NCBI GenBank assembly: GCA_938005745.1
Contig: CALLMM010000010.1
Location: forward strand, 287,090 to 351,089
Reading direction: 5' to 3'
From: an uncultured Chthonomonadales bacterium
GTDB taxonomy: Bacteria > Armatimonadota > Chthonomonadetes > Chthonomonadales > CAJBBX01
DNA: 64,000 nucleotides
Both the position numbers and the translations under genes were made by a program. This document shows positions 9,184 through 18,192 of this stretch, piece by piece. Below the pieces are notes generated by a model that made no database searches, was not told the DNA's origin, and was given only the letters and a program-made list of their open reading frames with translations. Each line of letters begins with the position of its first letter. Position 1 is the first letter of the stretch.

Positions 9184-10128
9184 ATGATCGAACGCCCGTT
9201 TCAACTGGCAACGCTCCCGACCCCCCTGCATCCGCTGGAGCGTCTCTCCGCGCTTGTCGGGCAGGATATCTGGATCAAGCGCGACGACCTGACCGGCTAT
9301 GCGATGGGCGGCAATAAAGTGCGAAAAGCCGAATTTCTGCTGGCGGATGCGCGGGCGCAGGGGGCGGATATCACGCTGACCGCCGGAGCCGTCCAGTCGA
9401 ACCATGCCCGCGTTATCGCCAGCGTCTCACGCCGCTTCGGGATGGAGTGCCGCCTCTATCTCTCCGGACAGCCGACCGATCCTCCCGTCGGCAACCTGCT
9501 GCTGAACCGGCTCGCCGGAGCGCAGATTCAGTGCGTGCCGACCTCTGTGGAGCGCAGTGCGGCGATGGAGCGGGATGCCGCGAAGCTGCGCGAAGAGGGA
9601 CGCCGCCCCTACGTGATCCCCATCGGCGGCTCCAACGCGGTCGGCTCGATGGGATACGCCGCCTTTTTTGAGGAGCTGGCTGTACAGCTGAAGGCGCTGC
9701 CTGCGAAACCGACCGTCCTGCTCTTTCCAACCTCCAGCGGCGGAACCTATGCGGGCATTCTCGCCGGAAAGGCTCTCACGCGCTCCGAGGTGGAACTGCT
9801 GGGCATACGGGTAGACCTCGACCCGGAGCCGGAGCGGGTCATCTGCGAGGTTGCCAGCGCGCTGGCGGAGCGTCTGGGCATTCCTGACCGCTTCACACCC
9901 GCCGACGCGCCGATGAACGCCGACTACGTGGGGGAGGGCTACGGGCAGCCGACCGACGCCGGGCAGGAGGCGATGCGGCTTCTGTGGCAGGAGGAGGGCG
10001 TTCTGCTCGACCCAGTCTACACGGGGAAGGCGATGAGCGGACTGCTGTCGCTGGCGCGGCAGGGCGCGTTTTCGGGGCGGCGGGTGATCTTCCTGCACAC
10101 GGGGGGCGCGCCGGGCGTCTTCCGGTAG
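9184..10128 (+). CDS. PLP-dependent D-cysteine desulfhydrase / ACC deaminase family
   Basis: 314 residues. GCAGGAG lies 8 bases before the ATG. The family converts D-cysteine to pyruvate, sulfide and ammonia, or opens the ring of 1-aminocyclopropane-1-carboxylate. The PLP lysine is K45 in GYAMGGNKVRK. The substrate loop TAGAVQSNHAR (residues 66-76) carries the Ser/Asn/His typical of both branches. Phosphate-binding glycines are in TSSGGTYAG, and the C-terminal LDPVYTGKAMSG is also standard. Sequence alone does not cleanly separate the two activities; the bacterial DcyD assignment is more likely for a free-living organism. It probably forms a transcription unit with the aldo/keto reductase upstream. 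Confidence 0.88.
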   Translation: MIERPFQLATLPTPLHPLERLSALVGQDIWIKRDDLTGYAMGGNKVRKAEFLLADARAQGADITLTAGAVQSNHARVIASVSRRFGMECRLYLSGQPTDPPVGNLLLNRLAGAQIQCVPTSVERSAAMERDAAKLREEGRRPYVIPIGGSNAVGSMGYAAFFEELAVQLKALPAKPTVLLFPTSSGGTYAGILAGKALTRSEVELLGIRVDLDPEPERVICEVASALAERLGIPDRFTPADAPMNADYVGEGYGQPTDAGQEAMRLLWQEEGVLLDPVYTGKAMSGLLSLARQGAFSGRRVIFLHTGGAPGVFR

Positions 10129-10193
10129 CCCCGGACGCGCGGTCGTCAGCGTCGTCTGCGGCAGACAGTCTATGCAAGGAAGGGGAGAGGAGG

Positions 10194-10568
10194 ATGGAGG
10201 AGAGCATCCTGGCACGCATCGAGGGGGCGCGTAAGCTGACCGGTCTATGGGGAGCATGGCCCCGGTTTAAGCGCGCGCAGATCCTGTATCTGCGTCTGGA
10301 CCGCAGCGGTCCGACCGTCACCATCGGGCTGCGCCTGACCGAGTGGTCGGAGCGGAAGCCCGATGAGCATGTCAACGTTACGCTGCGATGGCACGAAGTG
10401 ACGGAGCTGAGCCTGAGCGGAATAGATCCCGAAAACATGATCGGCGGGCTGACCCTGCAGGAGCGCGGCGATTATCTGGAGGCAACGCTGGAGCCGCTGC
10501 GCGGGACGCACGGGAGACTGGTGGGGCGCCGCCTGCAGGTGATGGATGTGGCGGTGATTGTTGCGTGA
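10194..10568 (+). CDS. Imm50-like small protein
   Basis: 124 residues starting MEESILARIEG behind GGGGAGAGGAGG. The pattern resembles the Imm50 immunity family: a short LWGAWPRFKRAQILYLRLDR segment, a beta-strand TVTIGLRL, then VNVTLRWHEVTELSLSGIDPENMIGGLTL, which recalls the family's LRF...V..L.L.GFNHQNVI core. No signal peptide is present. Imm50 proteins often guard against polymorphic toxins but are also found as orphans. No toxin or secretion gene is nearby. The upstream neighbours are an aldo/keto reductase and a PLP enzyme. The match is by eye and moderate. Confidence 0.7.
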   Translation: MEESILARIEGARKLTGLWGAWPRFKRAQILYLRLDRSGPTVTIGLRLTEWSERKPDEHVNVTLRWHEVTELSLSGIDPENMIGGLTLQERGDYLEATLEPLRGTHGRLVGRRLQVMDVAVIVA

Positions 10569-10710
10569 CTTCTGCACAGGCAGACCCGCCTCACCCTTCC
10601 GGGATCCCCTTTCGCGGCACCGCTATCCGCAGCGCCTCGTCTACGGTCAATACATCTATCGCCACCTGCACGACGGGCGGGGTGATGGTCTGTTTCGGTA
10701 TGGTCTCTTC

Positions 10711-11706
10711 CTAGGGGATGCGTTCAACGCGCAGCGTTACCGCCCGGATCGCCGAACGCTCACCCTCTTCGTAGTAGACGCAGAGCACGCGACCGTCTCG
10801 CAGCATCGTCATACTCGGATAGGCTCCGATGACCCGGTCAATCAGCACCGGACCGTGCCAGGTGCGCCCTTCGTCCGTGCTGTAGTGCAGCGAGGTGTCG
10901 GGAAGGCGGTGCGCCATCAGCAGGACGCCGTCGGGGGTCAGCAGCAGGCAGGGGCAGTGACCGGGAAAGCCAAGCTCATAGACCGGACCCCAGGTTCTGC
11001 CGCCGTCTTTCGATTCCGCGCCGCACATCACCTCGCGCATGACCGCCAGCAGCGTGCCGTCCTTTCGCTCGAAGATGTCGGTCTCATCCAGCGTCTTACC
11101 GGCTTTGAGACCGATCGGGCGTGGCGCGCTCCATGTCTTTCCCCGATCGTCCGACAGGCAGACGGCGGCATAAGCGCGTTTGCCATTGCCGTCTACCGTA
11201 TAGACCGGCAGCACCAGCCTGCCGGAACGGAGGCGGCGAATCGCGGTGGAGGTGGCGAAACCGGGGAGAACCACCTCCGGCTCGCTCCAGGTCTTTCCGC
11301 CGTCTCGCGAGCGTACCAGGTAGGTGTCGCAGGCGGTGTTGCGGTCGTAGGTGAAGAAGTTGCACAGCAGCGTGCCGTCGGGCAGGCACATCACGGAGGG
11401 GTCGCGGTCGTCGTCCGGCGTGTCCACAACAACCCATGGCGCGCTCCATGTCTTTCCATCATCGGTGGAGCGCACGGCGCAGATGCGTCCGCCAGCGGGA
11501 AGCCGCTCGTTGGGATGGGAGACATGGTCGTAACCGGCGTAGAAGACACAGAGCAGGTCGCCGTTTTTCAGGCGGCAGATGTCGGGGAAAGCCTGATAGC
11601 CGCCCGCGCCCGCGTCCGTCACGATCCGTCGCGGCGGCTCTTCGACGGTGATTTTCACCTCCGCAGTCGTCTGCATCGTTAACGCTCCCAGTATCGCGAT
11701 CCACAT
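10711..11706 (-). CDS. Sialidase-like BNR/Asp-box protein
   Basis: 331 residues. A six-bladed sialidase propeller is indicated by five Asp-box motifs: STDDGKTWS, SRDGGKTWS, SDDRGKTWS, SKDGGRTWG and STDEGRTWH. The Asp boxes are structural; catalytic Arg residues cannot be assigned by eye, though RDPSVMCLPDG and CVYYEEGERSAIRA are plausible. The N-terminus (MWIAILGALTMQTTAE) is a short hydrophobic signal. The start at 11706 has GAGG 8 bases upstream. The protein may hydrolyse sialic or related acidic sugars, or simply bind glycans. A 14-bp tandem repeat lies 18 bases before the start. Confidence 0.85.
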   Translation of the reverse strand: MWIAILGALTMQTTAEVKITVEEPPRRIVTDAGAGGYQAFPDICRLKNGDLLCVFYAGYDHVSHPNERLPAGGRICAVRSTDDGKTWSAPWVVVDTPDDDRDPSVMCLPDGTLLCNFFTYDRNTACDTYLVRSRDGGKTWSEPEVVLPGFATSTAIRRLRSGRLVLPVYTVDGNGKRAYAAVCLSDDRGKTWSAPRPIGLKAGKTLDETDIFERKDGTLLAVMREVMCGAESKDGGRTWGPVYELGFPGHCPCLLLTPDGVLLMAHRLPDTSLHYSTDEGRTWHGPVLIDRVIGAYPSMTMLRDGRVLCVYYEEGERSAIRAVTLRVERIP

Positions 11707-11723
11707 GGTCGTTGCCTCATTGG

Positions 11724-11751
11724 AGAGTGATTACAATAGAGTGATTACAAT
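11724..11751. repeat. Perfect 14-bp tandem duplication upstream of the sialidase-like gene
   Basis: AGAGTGATTACAAT occurs twice back to back (11724-11737, 11738-11751). It is AT-rich in a GC-rich setting and begins 18 bases before the minus-strand start codon. It could be a pair of operator half-sites, or it could duplicate a -10-like TATTGTAAT element. Confidence 0.7.
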
Positions 11752-11833
11752 AAAGTTTGCTGTCCGGCAGACGATTTCTTGCGTCTGGAACGAAAACTTT
11801 TTCGCGGGCGGATGGCGTCAGGGTAGCGGGTGT

Positions 11834-12020
11834 GAGATTGCTTCGGTCGGCTGCGCCTCCCTCGCAACGACAGGAGGGAGTCGCCTGTCGCCTCCCTCGC
11901 AATGATAGGAAGGGTGTCGGCTTGCGCCTCTCTCACAATGACAGGAAGGGGACGTTCGACGGTTCCAGTTACGCGCAACCCGCCCCCAGCCTGTCATTGC
12001 GAGCGCAGCGAAGCAATCTT
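11834..12020. repeat. Composite intergenic repeat, copy 1
   Basis: The copy starts with GAGATTGCTTCGG, continues with three degenerate units centred on CCTCCCTCGCAA (spacing 35 and 36 bp), then a linker (CCAGTTACGCGCAACCCGCC), and ends with the inverted cap GTCATTGCGAGCGCAGCG plus AAGCAATCT. The ends are inverted relative to each other. The 11707-12121 gap also holds a promoter for the DUF1549 gene. Confidence 0.85.
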
Positions 12021-12047
12021 TTCTCTCGATCTGTTATCCTCAGGGAG

Positions 12048-12076
12048 TTGCATTTCGACGCTAAAAATCGGATAAT
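12048..12076 (+). promoter_or_regulatory. Sigma-70-type promoter for the DUF1549/DUF1501 pair
   Basis: TTGCAT (12048-12053) and GATAAT (12071-12076) are separated by exactly 17 bases. The predicted start near 12083 leaves a leader of about 40 bases before the ATG at 12122. Confidence 0.65.
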
Positions 12077-12121
12077 AGGACGTTCGCGCATACGACGGTT
12101 AAACGGAGAAATACGGCGCAT

Positions 12122-14515
12122 ATGCGACTGCAACACTCTTTTCTGCAATACCCTCTCGGGATGACCGCGCTGCTGTTGGCCGGCAGCCTGCTATTTGCCG
12201 CGAACGCTCAGTCCTCGCGGCAGAAGCCCGCCCGTCCCGCGCCTGCAAAATCGGCGAAGGTGGACTTCGTTCACGATGTGCAGCCGATCCTGAAAGCCTC
12301 CTGCTATCCCTGTCATGGGTCTGAACAGCAGCTGGGCGGGCTGAGGCTGGACACCAGGGCGGCGGCGTTCCGGGGCGGCGTGAGCGGAAAGTCCATTCTG
12401 CCCGGAAAGGCGAAGGAGAGCCTGCTGCTGCAGCGTATTCTCGGCGAGGGCGGCAAACCCCGCATGCCGATGGGCTTCGCGCCGCTCGACCACCGGCAGA
12501 CCGCGCTGATCCGGCGATGGATCGAGGAGGGCGCGGCATGGCGCGAGAATGTGACGGCGCGCAAGCACTGGGCGTATGTGAAACCGACGCGCCCCCCGTT
12601 GCCAGAGGTAAAAAACGCCGCATGGGTTCGCAACCCGATAGACCGCTTTGTGCTGGCGCGGCTGGAGAGAGCGAAACTGACCCCCTCGCCGCCGGCGGAC
12701 AAGGCGACGCTGATCCGGCGCGTCTATCTCGATCTGATCGGTCTGCCGCCCTCTCCGCAGGAGGTTGACGCCTTCCTGCAGGATCGGTCGCCCGACGCCT
12801 ACGAGAAAGTGGTGGATCGGCTGCTGGCTTCGCCGCACTACGGCGAGCGGTGGGCGCGTCCCTGGCTCGATCTGGCGCGCTACGCCGATTCCAACGGCTA
12901 TGAGAAAGACGGACGCCGCTCCATCTGGCTCTATCGCGACTGGGTGATCAACGCGCTCAACCGCGACATGCCCTACGATCAGTTCACCATCGAACAGCTT
13001 GCCGGCGACATGCTGCCCGGCGCGACGCAGTCGCAGAGGATCGCGACCGGCTTTCACCGCAACACCATGCTGAACGAGGAGGGGGGCGTAGACCGCGAGG
13101 AGCAGCGATGGCTGACCATCGTGGATCGGGTGGCGACGACCGCATCGGTCTGGATGGGCACGACGCTCGCCTGCGCGCAGTGCCACGATCACAAGTACGA
13201 TCCTTTCTCACAGGAGGAGTACTACCGCTTCTTCGCCTTCTTTGATAACAGCGACGAGCCGACCCTGGAGCTGATCTCGCCGGAGGAGGCGAAGCGACGC
13301 GCCGATCTGCAGCAGGAGGCGGCGGTGCTGGAGCAGAGGGTCAAAGCGAACGCACAGGACAGAGAGGCGGCGGATCGGCTGGAGCGGGTTCGGAAGGAGC
13401 TTGCCGCCATTCAGCCGCCCACCACGCTGGTGATGCAGGAGAAGCCGGGCAGCGGTCCTCCCGCCACCTACTACCGCATCAAGGGTGCCTATCTGAGCCG
13501 GGGCAAGAAGATGACCGCCGCAACCCCGGCAGTATTGAACCCCTTCCCGAAAGACCGCCCGGTGAACCGGCTGGGGCTGGCTTACTGGCTGGCGAGCCGC
13601 GACCATCCGCTGACGGCGCGGGTCGCCGTCAACCGCGCCTGGGAGCAGTTTTTCGGCAGGGGGCTGGTGGAGACGACCGACGATTTCGGCACGCAGGGAC
13701 GCCCGCCGACCCATCCCGACCTGCTCGACTGGCTGGCGGTGGAGTTCATGGAGCCGTCCGTAAAGAGGCCGGGCGCGCGCCCCTGGAGCATGAAGGCGCT
13801 GCATCGTCTCATCGTCACCTCGGCGACCTACCGGCAGTCTTCGCGGGTAACGCCCCTCCTGCTGGAGCGCGATCCGGAGAATCGCCTGCTGGCGCGGGGA
13901 CCGCGTTTCCGTATGGAGGCGGAGATGATCCGCGACAATGCGCTGGCGGCGAGCGGACTGCTCAGCCGCAAGATCGGCGGTCCGAGCGTCTTCCCCTATC
14001 AGCCGGAGGGGGTCTGGGACGTTCCCTACAGCGGCGACCGCTGGACGCTCAGCGAAGGCGAGGATCGCTACCGGCGCGGCCTGTACACCTTCTGGCGGCG
14101 CACCTCTCCCTATCCGGCGTTCATGACCTTTGACGCGACCAGCCGGGAGTTCTGCACCACGCGCCGGGTACGCACCAACACCCCCCTGCAGGCGCTGACC
14201 CTGCTCAACGATCCGGGCTATCTGGAGGCGGCGCGGGGGCTGGCGCAGCGGATGCGCCGGGAGGGCGGGGACACTGTCCAGCAACAGATCGCCTATGGAT
14301 TCCGGTGCTGTCTGGCGCGCCGCCCGACCCCCGCGGAGCTTGCCCGTCTGGAGCGGCTCTATCAGCAGCAGCTTCGCCGTTATCAGGCGGATCCGAAGGC
14401 GGCGCAGGCGTTTCTCGGCGCGGAAGCCGAAAAGCCGGAGAACCCCGCACTGGCGGCGATGAAGGTGGTCGCCAGCGTGATGCTCAATCTCGATGAGGCG
14501 ATTACGAAGGAGTAG
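12122..14515 (+). CDS. DUF1549/DUF1553 cytochrome-like protein (PSCyt1 type)
   Basis: 797 residues with a Sec signal ([17 protein letters not shown]). A c-type heme motif CYPCH sits at residues 61-65 in a PSCyt1-like domain ([15 protein letters not shown]). DUF1549 follows from about residue 165 ([32 protein letters not shown]). A second CxxCH occurs in [15 protein letters not shown] near residue 358, characteristic of the family. DUF1553 occupies about 480-770 ([46 protein letters not shown]). A charged coiled stretch lies at about 385-430. Such proteins are very common in Planctomycetes and are paired with DUF1501 partners, as here. Extracytoplasmic redox-linked polymer breakdown has been proposed, but the reaction is unknown. 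The LamG domain seen in some relatives is absent. Confidence 0.93.
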   Translation: MRLQHSFLQYPLGMTALLLAGSLLFAANAQSSRQKPARPAPAKSAKVDFVHDVQPILKASCYPCHGSEQQLGGLRLDTRAAAFRGGVSGKSILPGKAKESLLLQRILGEGGKPRMPMGFAPLDHRQTALIRRWIEEGAAWRENVTARKHWAYVKPTRPPLPEVKNAAWVRNPIDRFVLARLERAKLTPSPPADKATLIRRVYLDLIGLPPSPQEVDAFLQDRSPDAYEKVVDRLLASPHYGERWARPWLDLARYADSNGYEKDGRRSIWLYRDWVINALNRDMPYDQFTIEQLAGDMLPGATQSQRIATGFHRNTMLNEEGGVDREEQRWLTIVDRVATTASVWMGTTLACAQCHDHKYDPFSQEEYYRFFAFFDNSDEPTLELISPEEAKRRADLQQEAAVLEQRVKANAQDREAADRLERVRKELAAIQPPTTLVMQEKPGSGPPATYYRIKGAYLSRGKKMTAATPAVLNPFPKDRPVNRLGLAYWLASRDHPLTARVAVNRAWEQFFGRGLVETTDDFGTQGRPPTHPDLLDWLAVEFMEPSVKRPGARPWSMKALHRLIVTSATYRQSSRVTPLLLERDPENRLLARGPRFRMEAEMIRDNALAASGLLSRKIGGPSVFPYQPEGVWDVPYSGDRWTLSEGEDRYRRGLYTFWRRTSPYPAFMTFDATSREFCTTRRVRTNTPLQALTLLNDPGYLEAARGLAQRMRREGGDTVQQQIAYGFRCCLARRPTPAELARLERLYQQQLRRYQADPKAAQAFLGAEAEKPENPALAAMKVVASVMLNLDEAITKE

Positions 14516-14519
14516 CGGA

Positions 14520-15995
14520 ATGGAACCGTTCGACCCCGTGTCGGAGAACCTGAAGGCGATCACCCGCCGCCACTTCTTTCAGCGGGCAGGCTACGGCATC
14601 GGAACGATGGCGCTGGCTGCGTTGCTGCAGGAGGAAGGGCTGCTCGCTGCTCCCGCGCAGCAGCCGACCGCGAATCGCCCCGACCCCCTGTCGCCGAAAC
14701 GCCCCCATTTCGCCCCGAAGGCGAAGCGCGTCATCTTTCTCTTCATGGCAGGCGCGCCCTCGCAGGTAGACCTTTTCGACTACAAGCCCAAGCTCAACCA
14801 GTACGACGGGCAGCCGATCCCGGAGGAGATCGTGCAGGGAGAGCGTTTCGCCTTCATCAAGGGGACTCCGAAGCTGCTCGGATCGCCCCACTCCTTCGCA
14901 AAGCACGGCAGGTCCGGGCAGGAGATCTCAAGCCTGCTGCCCTGGACGGCGAAGATCGCCGACGAGATCGCGATCATACGCTCCATGAAGACGGAGCAGT
15001 TCAACCATGCCCCGGCGCAGATCTTCATGAACTGCGGGCATCAGCTTCCGGGGCGTCCCAGCATGGGAGCCTGGCTGACCTACGGACTGGGAAGCGAAAA
15101 CCGCGATCTGCCGGGCTTTGTGGTGCTGCTCTCCGGCGTCAACAACCCCGACGGCGGCAAGACCTGCTGGGGCAGCGGCTTTCTGCCGACGGTCTATCAG
15201 GGCGTAGAGTTTCGCTCGAAGGGCGACCCGGTGCTGTTCGTCTCCGATCCGCCCGGCATGAGTCGCCAGGCGCGCCGGGAATCGCTGGACGCGCTGCGCG
15301 ATCTGAACCGGGAGCGGTTTCGACTGGTCGGCGACCCGGAGATCGCCACGCGCATCGCTTCGTATGAGCTGGCTTACCGGATGCAGACCAGCGTGCCGGA
15401 ACTGATGGATATTCGCAGCGAGCCGGAGTCGGTGCATAAGCTCTACGGTACGGAGCCGGGAAAGGCGACCTTCAGCAACAACTGCCTGCTGGCGCGGCGG
15501 CTGGTGGAGCGGGGCGTGCGGTTTGTGCAGCTCTATCATCGTGGATGGGATCATCACGGCGAGTCGCAGTACAACGACCTGATGAACGGTCTTCCGCGGC
15601 TGTGCCGGGAGACCGATCAGGGCGCGGCGGCGCTCATCATGGACCTGAAGCAGCGCGGAATGCTCGACGAGACGCTGGTCGTCTGGGGCGGAGAGTTCGG
15701 GCGCACCCCGATGAACGAGGGGCGCGACGGCTCAAAGTTTCCGGGGCGCGACCACCATCCGCGCGCCTTCAGCATCTGGATGGCGGGAGGCGGGATCAAG
15801 CCCGGAATCACGTTGGGGAAGACCGATGAGCTGGGCTATAACGTCGTGGAAGACCCGGTGGATGTGCACGACCTGCACGCCACGATGCTGCATCTGCTGG
15901 GGATAGACCATACCCGCCTGGTCTACAGGTTCCAGGGACGTCTGTTCCGCCTGACCGACGTCTACGGCAACGTGGTGAAGAAGCTGCTGGCATAG
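14520..15995 (+). CDS. DUF1501 secreted protein, partner of the DUF1549 protein
   Basis: 491 residues. The start at 14520 has AAGGAG inside the end of the previous gene and only 4 bases separate the two, so they are cotranscribed. The N-terminus carries a Tat-like signal ([23 protein letters not shown]). DUF1501 has an alkaline-phosphatase/sulfatase-like fold. Visible landmarks are [69 protein letters not shown] and [19 protein letters not shown]. The His/Asp-rich motifs suggest metal binding. The substrate is unknown. Presence of both family members in adjacent genes supports a shared extracytoplasmic complex. Confidence 0.93.
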   Translation: MEPFDPVSENLKAITRRHFFQRAGYGIGTMALAALLQEEGLLAAPAQQPTANRPDPLSPKRPHFAPKAKRVIFLFMAGAPSQVDLFDYKPKLNQYDGQPIPEEIVQGERFAFIKGTPKLLGSPHSFAKHGRSGQEISSLLPWTAKIADEIAIIRSMKTEQFNHAPAQIFMNCGHQLPGRPSMGAWLTYGLGSENRDLPGFVVLLSGVNNPDGGKTCWGSGFLPTVYQGVEFRSKGDPVLFVSDPPGMSRQARRESLDALRDLNRERFRLVGDPEIATRIASYELAYRMQTSVPELMDIRSEPESVHKLYGTEPGKATFSNNCLLARRLVERGVRFVQLYHRGWDHHGESQYNDLMNGLPRLCRETDQGAAALIMDLKQRGMLDETLVVWGGEFGRTPMNEGRDGSKFPGRDHHPRAFSIWMAGGGIKPGITLGKTDELGYNVVEDPVDVHDLHATMLHLLGIDHTRLVYRFQGRLFRLTDVYGNVVKKLLA

Positions 15996-16019
15996 TCCGC
16001 GACGGAGGCGAAAAGGGAA

Positions 16020-16045
16020 CGGCAGGGAGAGCGATCTCCCTGCCG
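16020..16045. terminator. Bidirectional terminator between convergent genes
   Basis: CGGCAGGGAGA (16020-16030) pairs perfectly with TCTCCCTGCCG (16035-16045) across a GCGA loop. ATTTGTTT follows on the plus strand, and the minus-strand side has TTCCCTTTT. It serves DUF1501 (plus) and the export lipoprotein (minus). Confidence 0.8.
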
Positions 16046-16070
16046 ATTTGTTTGCGGTGACGGGTCCGGA

Positions 16071-17372
16071 TCAGAAGCCGCGATTGGATCTGCCGCTCAG
16101 CAGCCGGTCGAGGATCAGCGCGATGCTCAGGAGGCTCTGCGCCGCCTGCAGCGGCTCCAGTGGCGGACGCGGCGCGTCGCCGATCTGCACCTCGATGGTG
16201 TCGCCCGGCTCCAGCAGGATGTCCGGCTGCCGGTTATCGCGAATCTTGATGTAGTCAAAAGCGAAAATCTGGGTTTTGGTCGGGTCTGCGCCTCCGACAT
16301 GACGGAAGACGCGCCCCTTCTTCAGTTTGGCAGTGGGGGCGAAGCCGCCCGCTTCGGCGATCGCCTGGGTCAGCGTGATCGGCTTGGCGTAGGCGAGTTT
16401 GCCGGGGCGAACGAACGCGCCGTTGAGGTTGATGTACTGGTCGGTGCCCAGTCGCTGCACATAGACGATGTCGTCCGTCTGGACGGGGATGTTGTGCGCG
16501 GGATCGTTGGCTTCCATCTTATCGTAGTCCACCACGATGGGACGCTCCGCGCCGGCGCGGCGGATCGAGACCTGACGGCGGTCGGCGGTCGGTGAGGGAC
16601 CGCCTGCCAGAGAGAGCGCCTCGCGCAGCAGCAGCGTGTTGCCCTGCCGCATCGGCACGACCCCCGGACGCAGCACGTCGCCCTCGACGGTGATGCTGCC
16701 GGTTCCCGGCAGAACCTTCAGCGGGACGAAGATGAAGTCCTTGTCGGCGAGAACCGGGTTATTCGCCTCATCCGCGGCTTCGTTAGGACCCGGTTTGAGC
16801 CAGCGAATGAAGTTGTACTCGGTGATGGTGCGGTTCTCTTTGTCTGTCCGGCGGGTGATGCGCACGCGGCTAAGATCGGCGTTGTCGGTGAAGCCGACGA
16901 TGGTCAGCAGTTCCGCCAGCGTGGTGTTGTCGTTGACGGGGATGGCTCCGGGACGGGAGACCGCGCCGCTCAGGAAGACGACGGGCTTGGGCACGGAGAC
17001 GATGGTTACCGTAACTTTCGGCTCTCGCAGATAGGGGCGAAGCTGGACGGCGATCTTATCTGCCGCCTGGGTCGGCGTCAGTCCGCGAAGCTGCACCAGA
17101 CCGACCAGTTTCAACTGAACGCTGCCGGTGGTGTCAACCGGAAAGACGCCGGTCAGGTCCTGTTCGGGGACTCCGCCTGCCGAGGTAACCGCGATGGAGA
17201 GCTGAAAGCCCGGTTTGATGGGCTGCGCGGGATCAAAGTCCTCGCTGCCTCCGATGGCGATCAGGGGAACTTCGGCGCGCCCTCCCCCCTGCGGCTGCTG
17301 CGCGCCCGCCCGGTTCACGCCCGAGCACGCCAGCAGAGACGCCACGACAAAGCCTGAAACGAATAGGCGCAT
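16071..17372 (-). CDS. Polysaccharide export lipoprotein with SLBB domains
   Basis: 433 residues. The start at 17372 (MRLFVSGF) has GGGAGGAG 10 bases upstream; a longer upstream frame lacks this. The signal ends in a plausible lipobox, SLLAC, with the cysteine at residue 16. The poly-export domain follows (FQLSIAVTSAGGVPEQDLTGVFPVDTTGSVQL abbreviated here to its ends). Three SLBB-type domains come after it: PVVFLSGAVSRPGAI, SITVEGDVLRPGVVP and YINLNGAFVRPGKLA. The family builds the outer-membrane or periplasmic channel for capsule or exopolysaccharide (Wza/GumB-like). No polymerase or chain-length kinase is adjacent. A 7-bp hairpin (17403-17421) lies in its leader. Confidence 0.88.
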   Translation of the reverse strand: MRLFVSGFVVASLLACSGVNRAGAQQPQGGGRAEVPLIAIGGSEDFDPAQPIKPGFQLSIAVTSAGGVPEQDLTGVFPVDTTGSVQLKLVGLVQLRGLTPTQAADKIAVQLRPYLREPKVTVTIVSVPKPVVFLSGAVSRPGAIPVNDNTTLAELLTIVGFTDNADLSRVRITRRTDKENRTITEYNFIRWLKPGPNEAADEANNPVLADKDFIFVPLKVLPGTGSITVEGDVLRPGVVPMRQGNTLLLREALSLAGGPSPTADRRQVSIRRAGAERPIVVDYDKMEANDPAHNIPVQTDDIVYVQRLGTDQYINLNGAFVRPGKLAYAKPITLTQAIAEAGGFAPTAKLKKGRVFRHVGGADPTKTQIFAFDYIKIRDNRQPDILLEPGDTIEVQIGDAPRPPLEPLQAAQSLLSIALILDRLLSGRSNRGF

Positions 17373-17435
17373 GGATATACACTCCTCCCTGCACAGGTTC
17401 AAGGGAACCCTCATGGTTCCCGGCTGCGTTCTTTA

Positions 17436-17464
17436 TTGACTTCCGAGGGCGGCGGCAGTATAAT
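17436..17464 (+). promoter_or_regulatory. Near-consensus promoter of the 17502 gene
   Basis: TTGACT (17436-17441) and TATAAT (17459-17464) are 17 bases apart. The start codon is about 30 bases beyond the predicted transcription start. The same -10 on the other strand reads TATACT and could serve the divergent export lipoprotein. Confidence 0.8.
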
Positions 17465-17501
17465 CCTCATCCAGAACGCCTTGCGAACGGAGAATGTCGT
17501 C

Positions 17502-18143
17502 ATGACTGCTGCCAATCTGCCCGCGCCCGAAATATGGGCAAAGACGGTTGATACGGTGAAACATCGCGTCAATCATCGCTCGCTGTGGGAGGCGATGGAA
17601 CAGACCGTCGCCATAACCATAGAGAACGATACCATGATTATCGGCTTGAGTGCGCGTATCTTCAACCTTGCGGGACATCTCAACGTGTCCGAACACCGCA
17701 ACGCCATCGAGCGCGCGCTGTCGGAGCATGCCGGACGCCCCCTGAAGCTGCGCGTCATCGAGGGGGAGACCCTCACCGACTGGGAAAACACCAAGCAGCG
17801 CGAAGCCCGGGTGGCGGCGATGCGCGAAGCCTCCTACGAGCGGCGGGACCGCGAACAGGCGGCTGCCCAGTCCTGGGATACCCTTTACGACTATGTCGCC
17901 CGCGCCTACTCCAGCGCCCCCTATCGGCAGCTTCCGCAGGGCAAGGCGCGCTATATGAGCGAGATGCTCTACGCCATCAGCGACGCGATGGAGACGCTCT
18001 ATCCGGAGAACGCCGATGAGTTCATCGAGCGGCAGCTCGCCCGGGTGATTGACCGGGTCGCCAGCAGCGCGGATGTGGCTTCCACCATGGTCGCGCTGGA
18101 ACTCGAGCGGCTGCGCGCCTGGCGTAAACAGAACCCGTCCTGA
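17502..18143 (+). CDS. Unknown protein with DnaA domain I / DnaX C-terminal-like module
   Basis: 213 residues, cytoplasmic, beginning MTAANLPAPEIWAKTVDTV with GGAGA 11 bases upstream. Residues 9-90 read like the small alpha/beta module at the DnaA N-terminus or DnaX C-terminus: a W near the start, RSLWEAMEQTVAITIENDTM, IIGLSARIFNLAGHL, then LKLRVIEGETL. Residues 90-213 are helical and charged (REARVAAMREASYERRDREQ), with no AAA+ motor and no helix-turn-helix. It may be an adaptor that binds replication or helicase proteins, but I do not recognise a named family. It is transcribed from a near-consensus promoter, so it is probably expressed steadily. Confidence 0.8.
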   Translation: MTAANLPAPEIWAKTVDTVKHRVNHRSLWEAMEQTVAITIENDTMIIGLSARIFNLAGHLNVSEHRNAIERALSEHAGRPLKLRVIEGETLTDWENTKQREARVAAMREASYERRDREQAAAQSWDTLYDYVARAYSSAPYRQLPQGKARYMSEMLYAISDAMETLYPENADEFIERQLARVIDRVASSADVASTMVALELERLRAWRKQNPS

Positions 18144-18192
18144 CGCCCTGCCCGGACTCTTTCCATAAGACTAGCAAAAACGGGAAGATTTG

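Noticed and set aside
11834..12020. A protein gene within the repeat region
   Set aside because: Short frames here repeat with the DNA unit and vary in frame, as expected of noncoding repeats.
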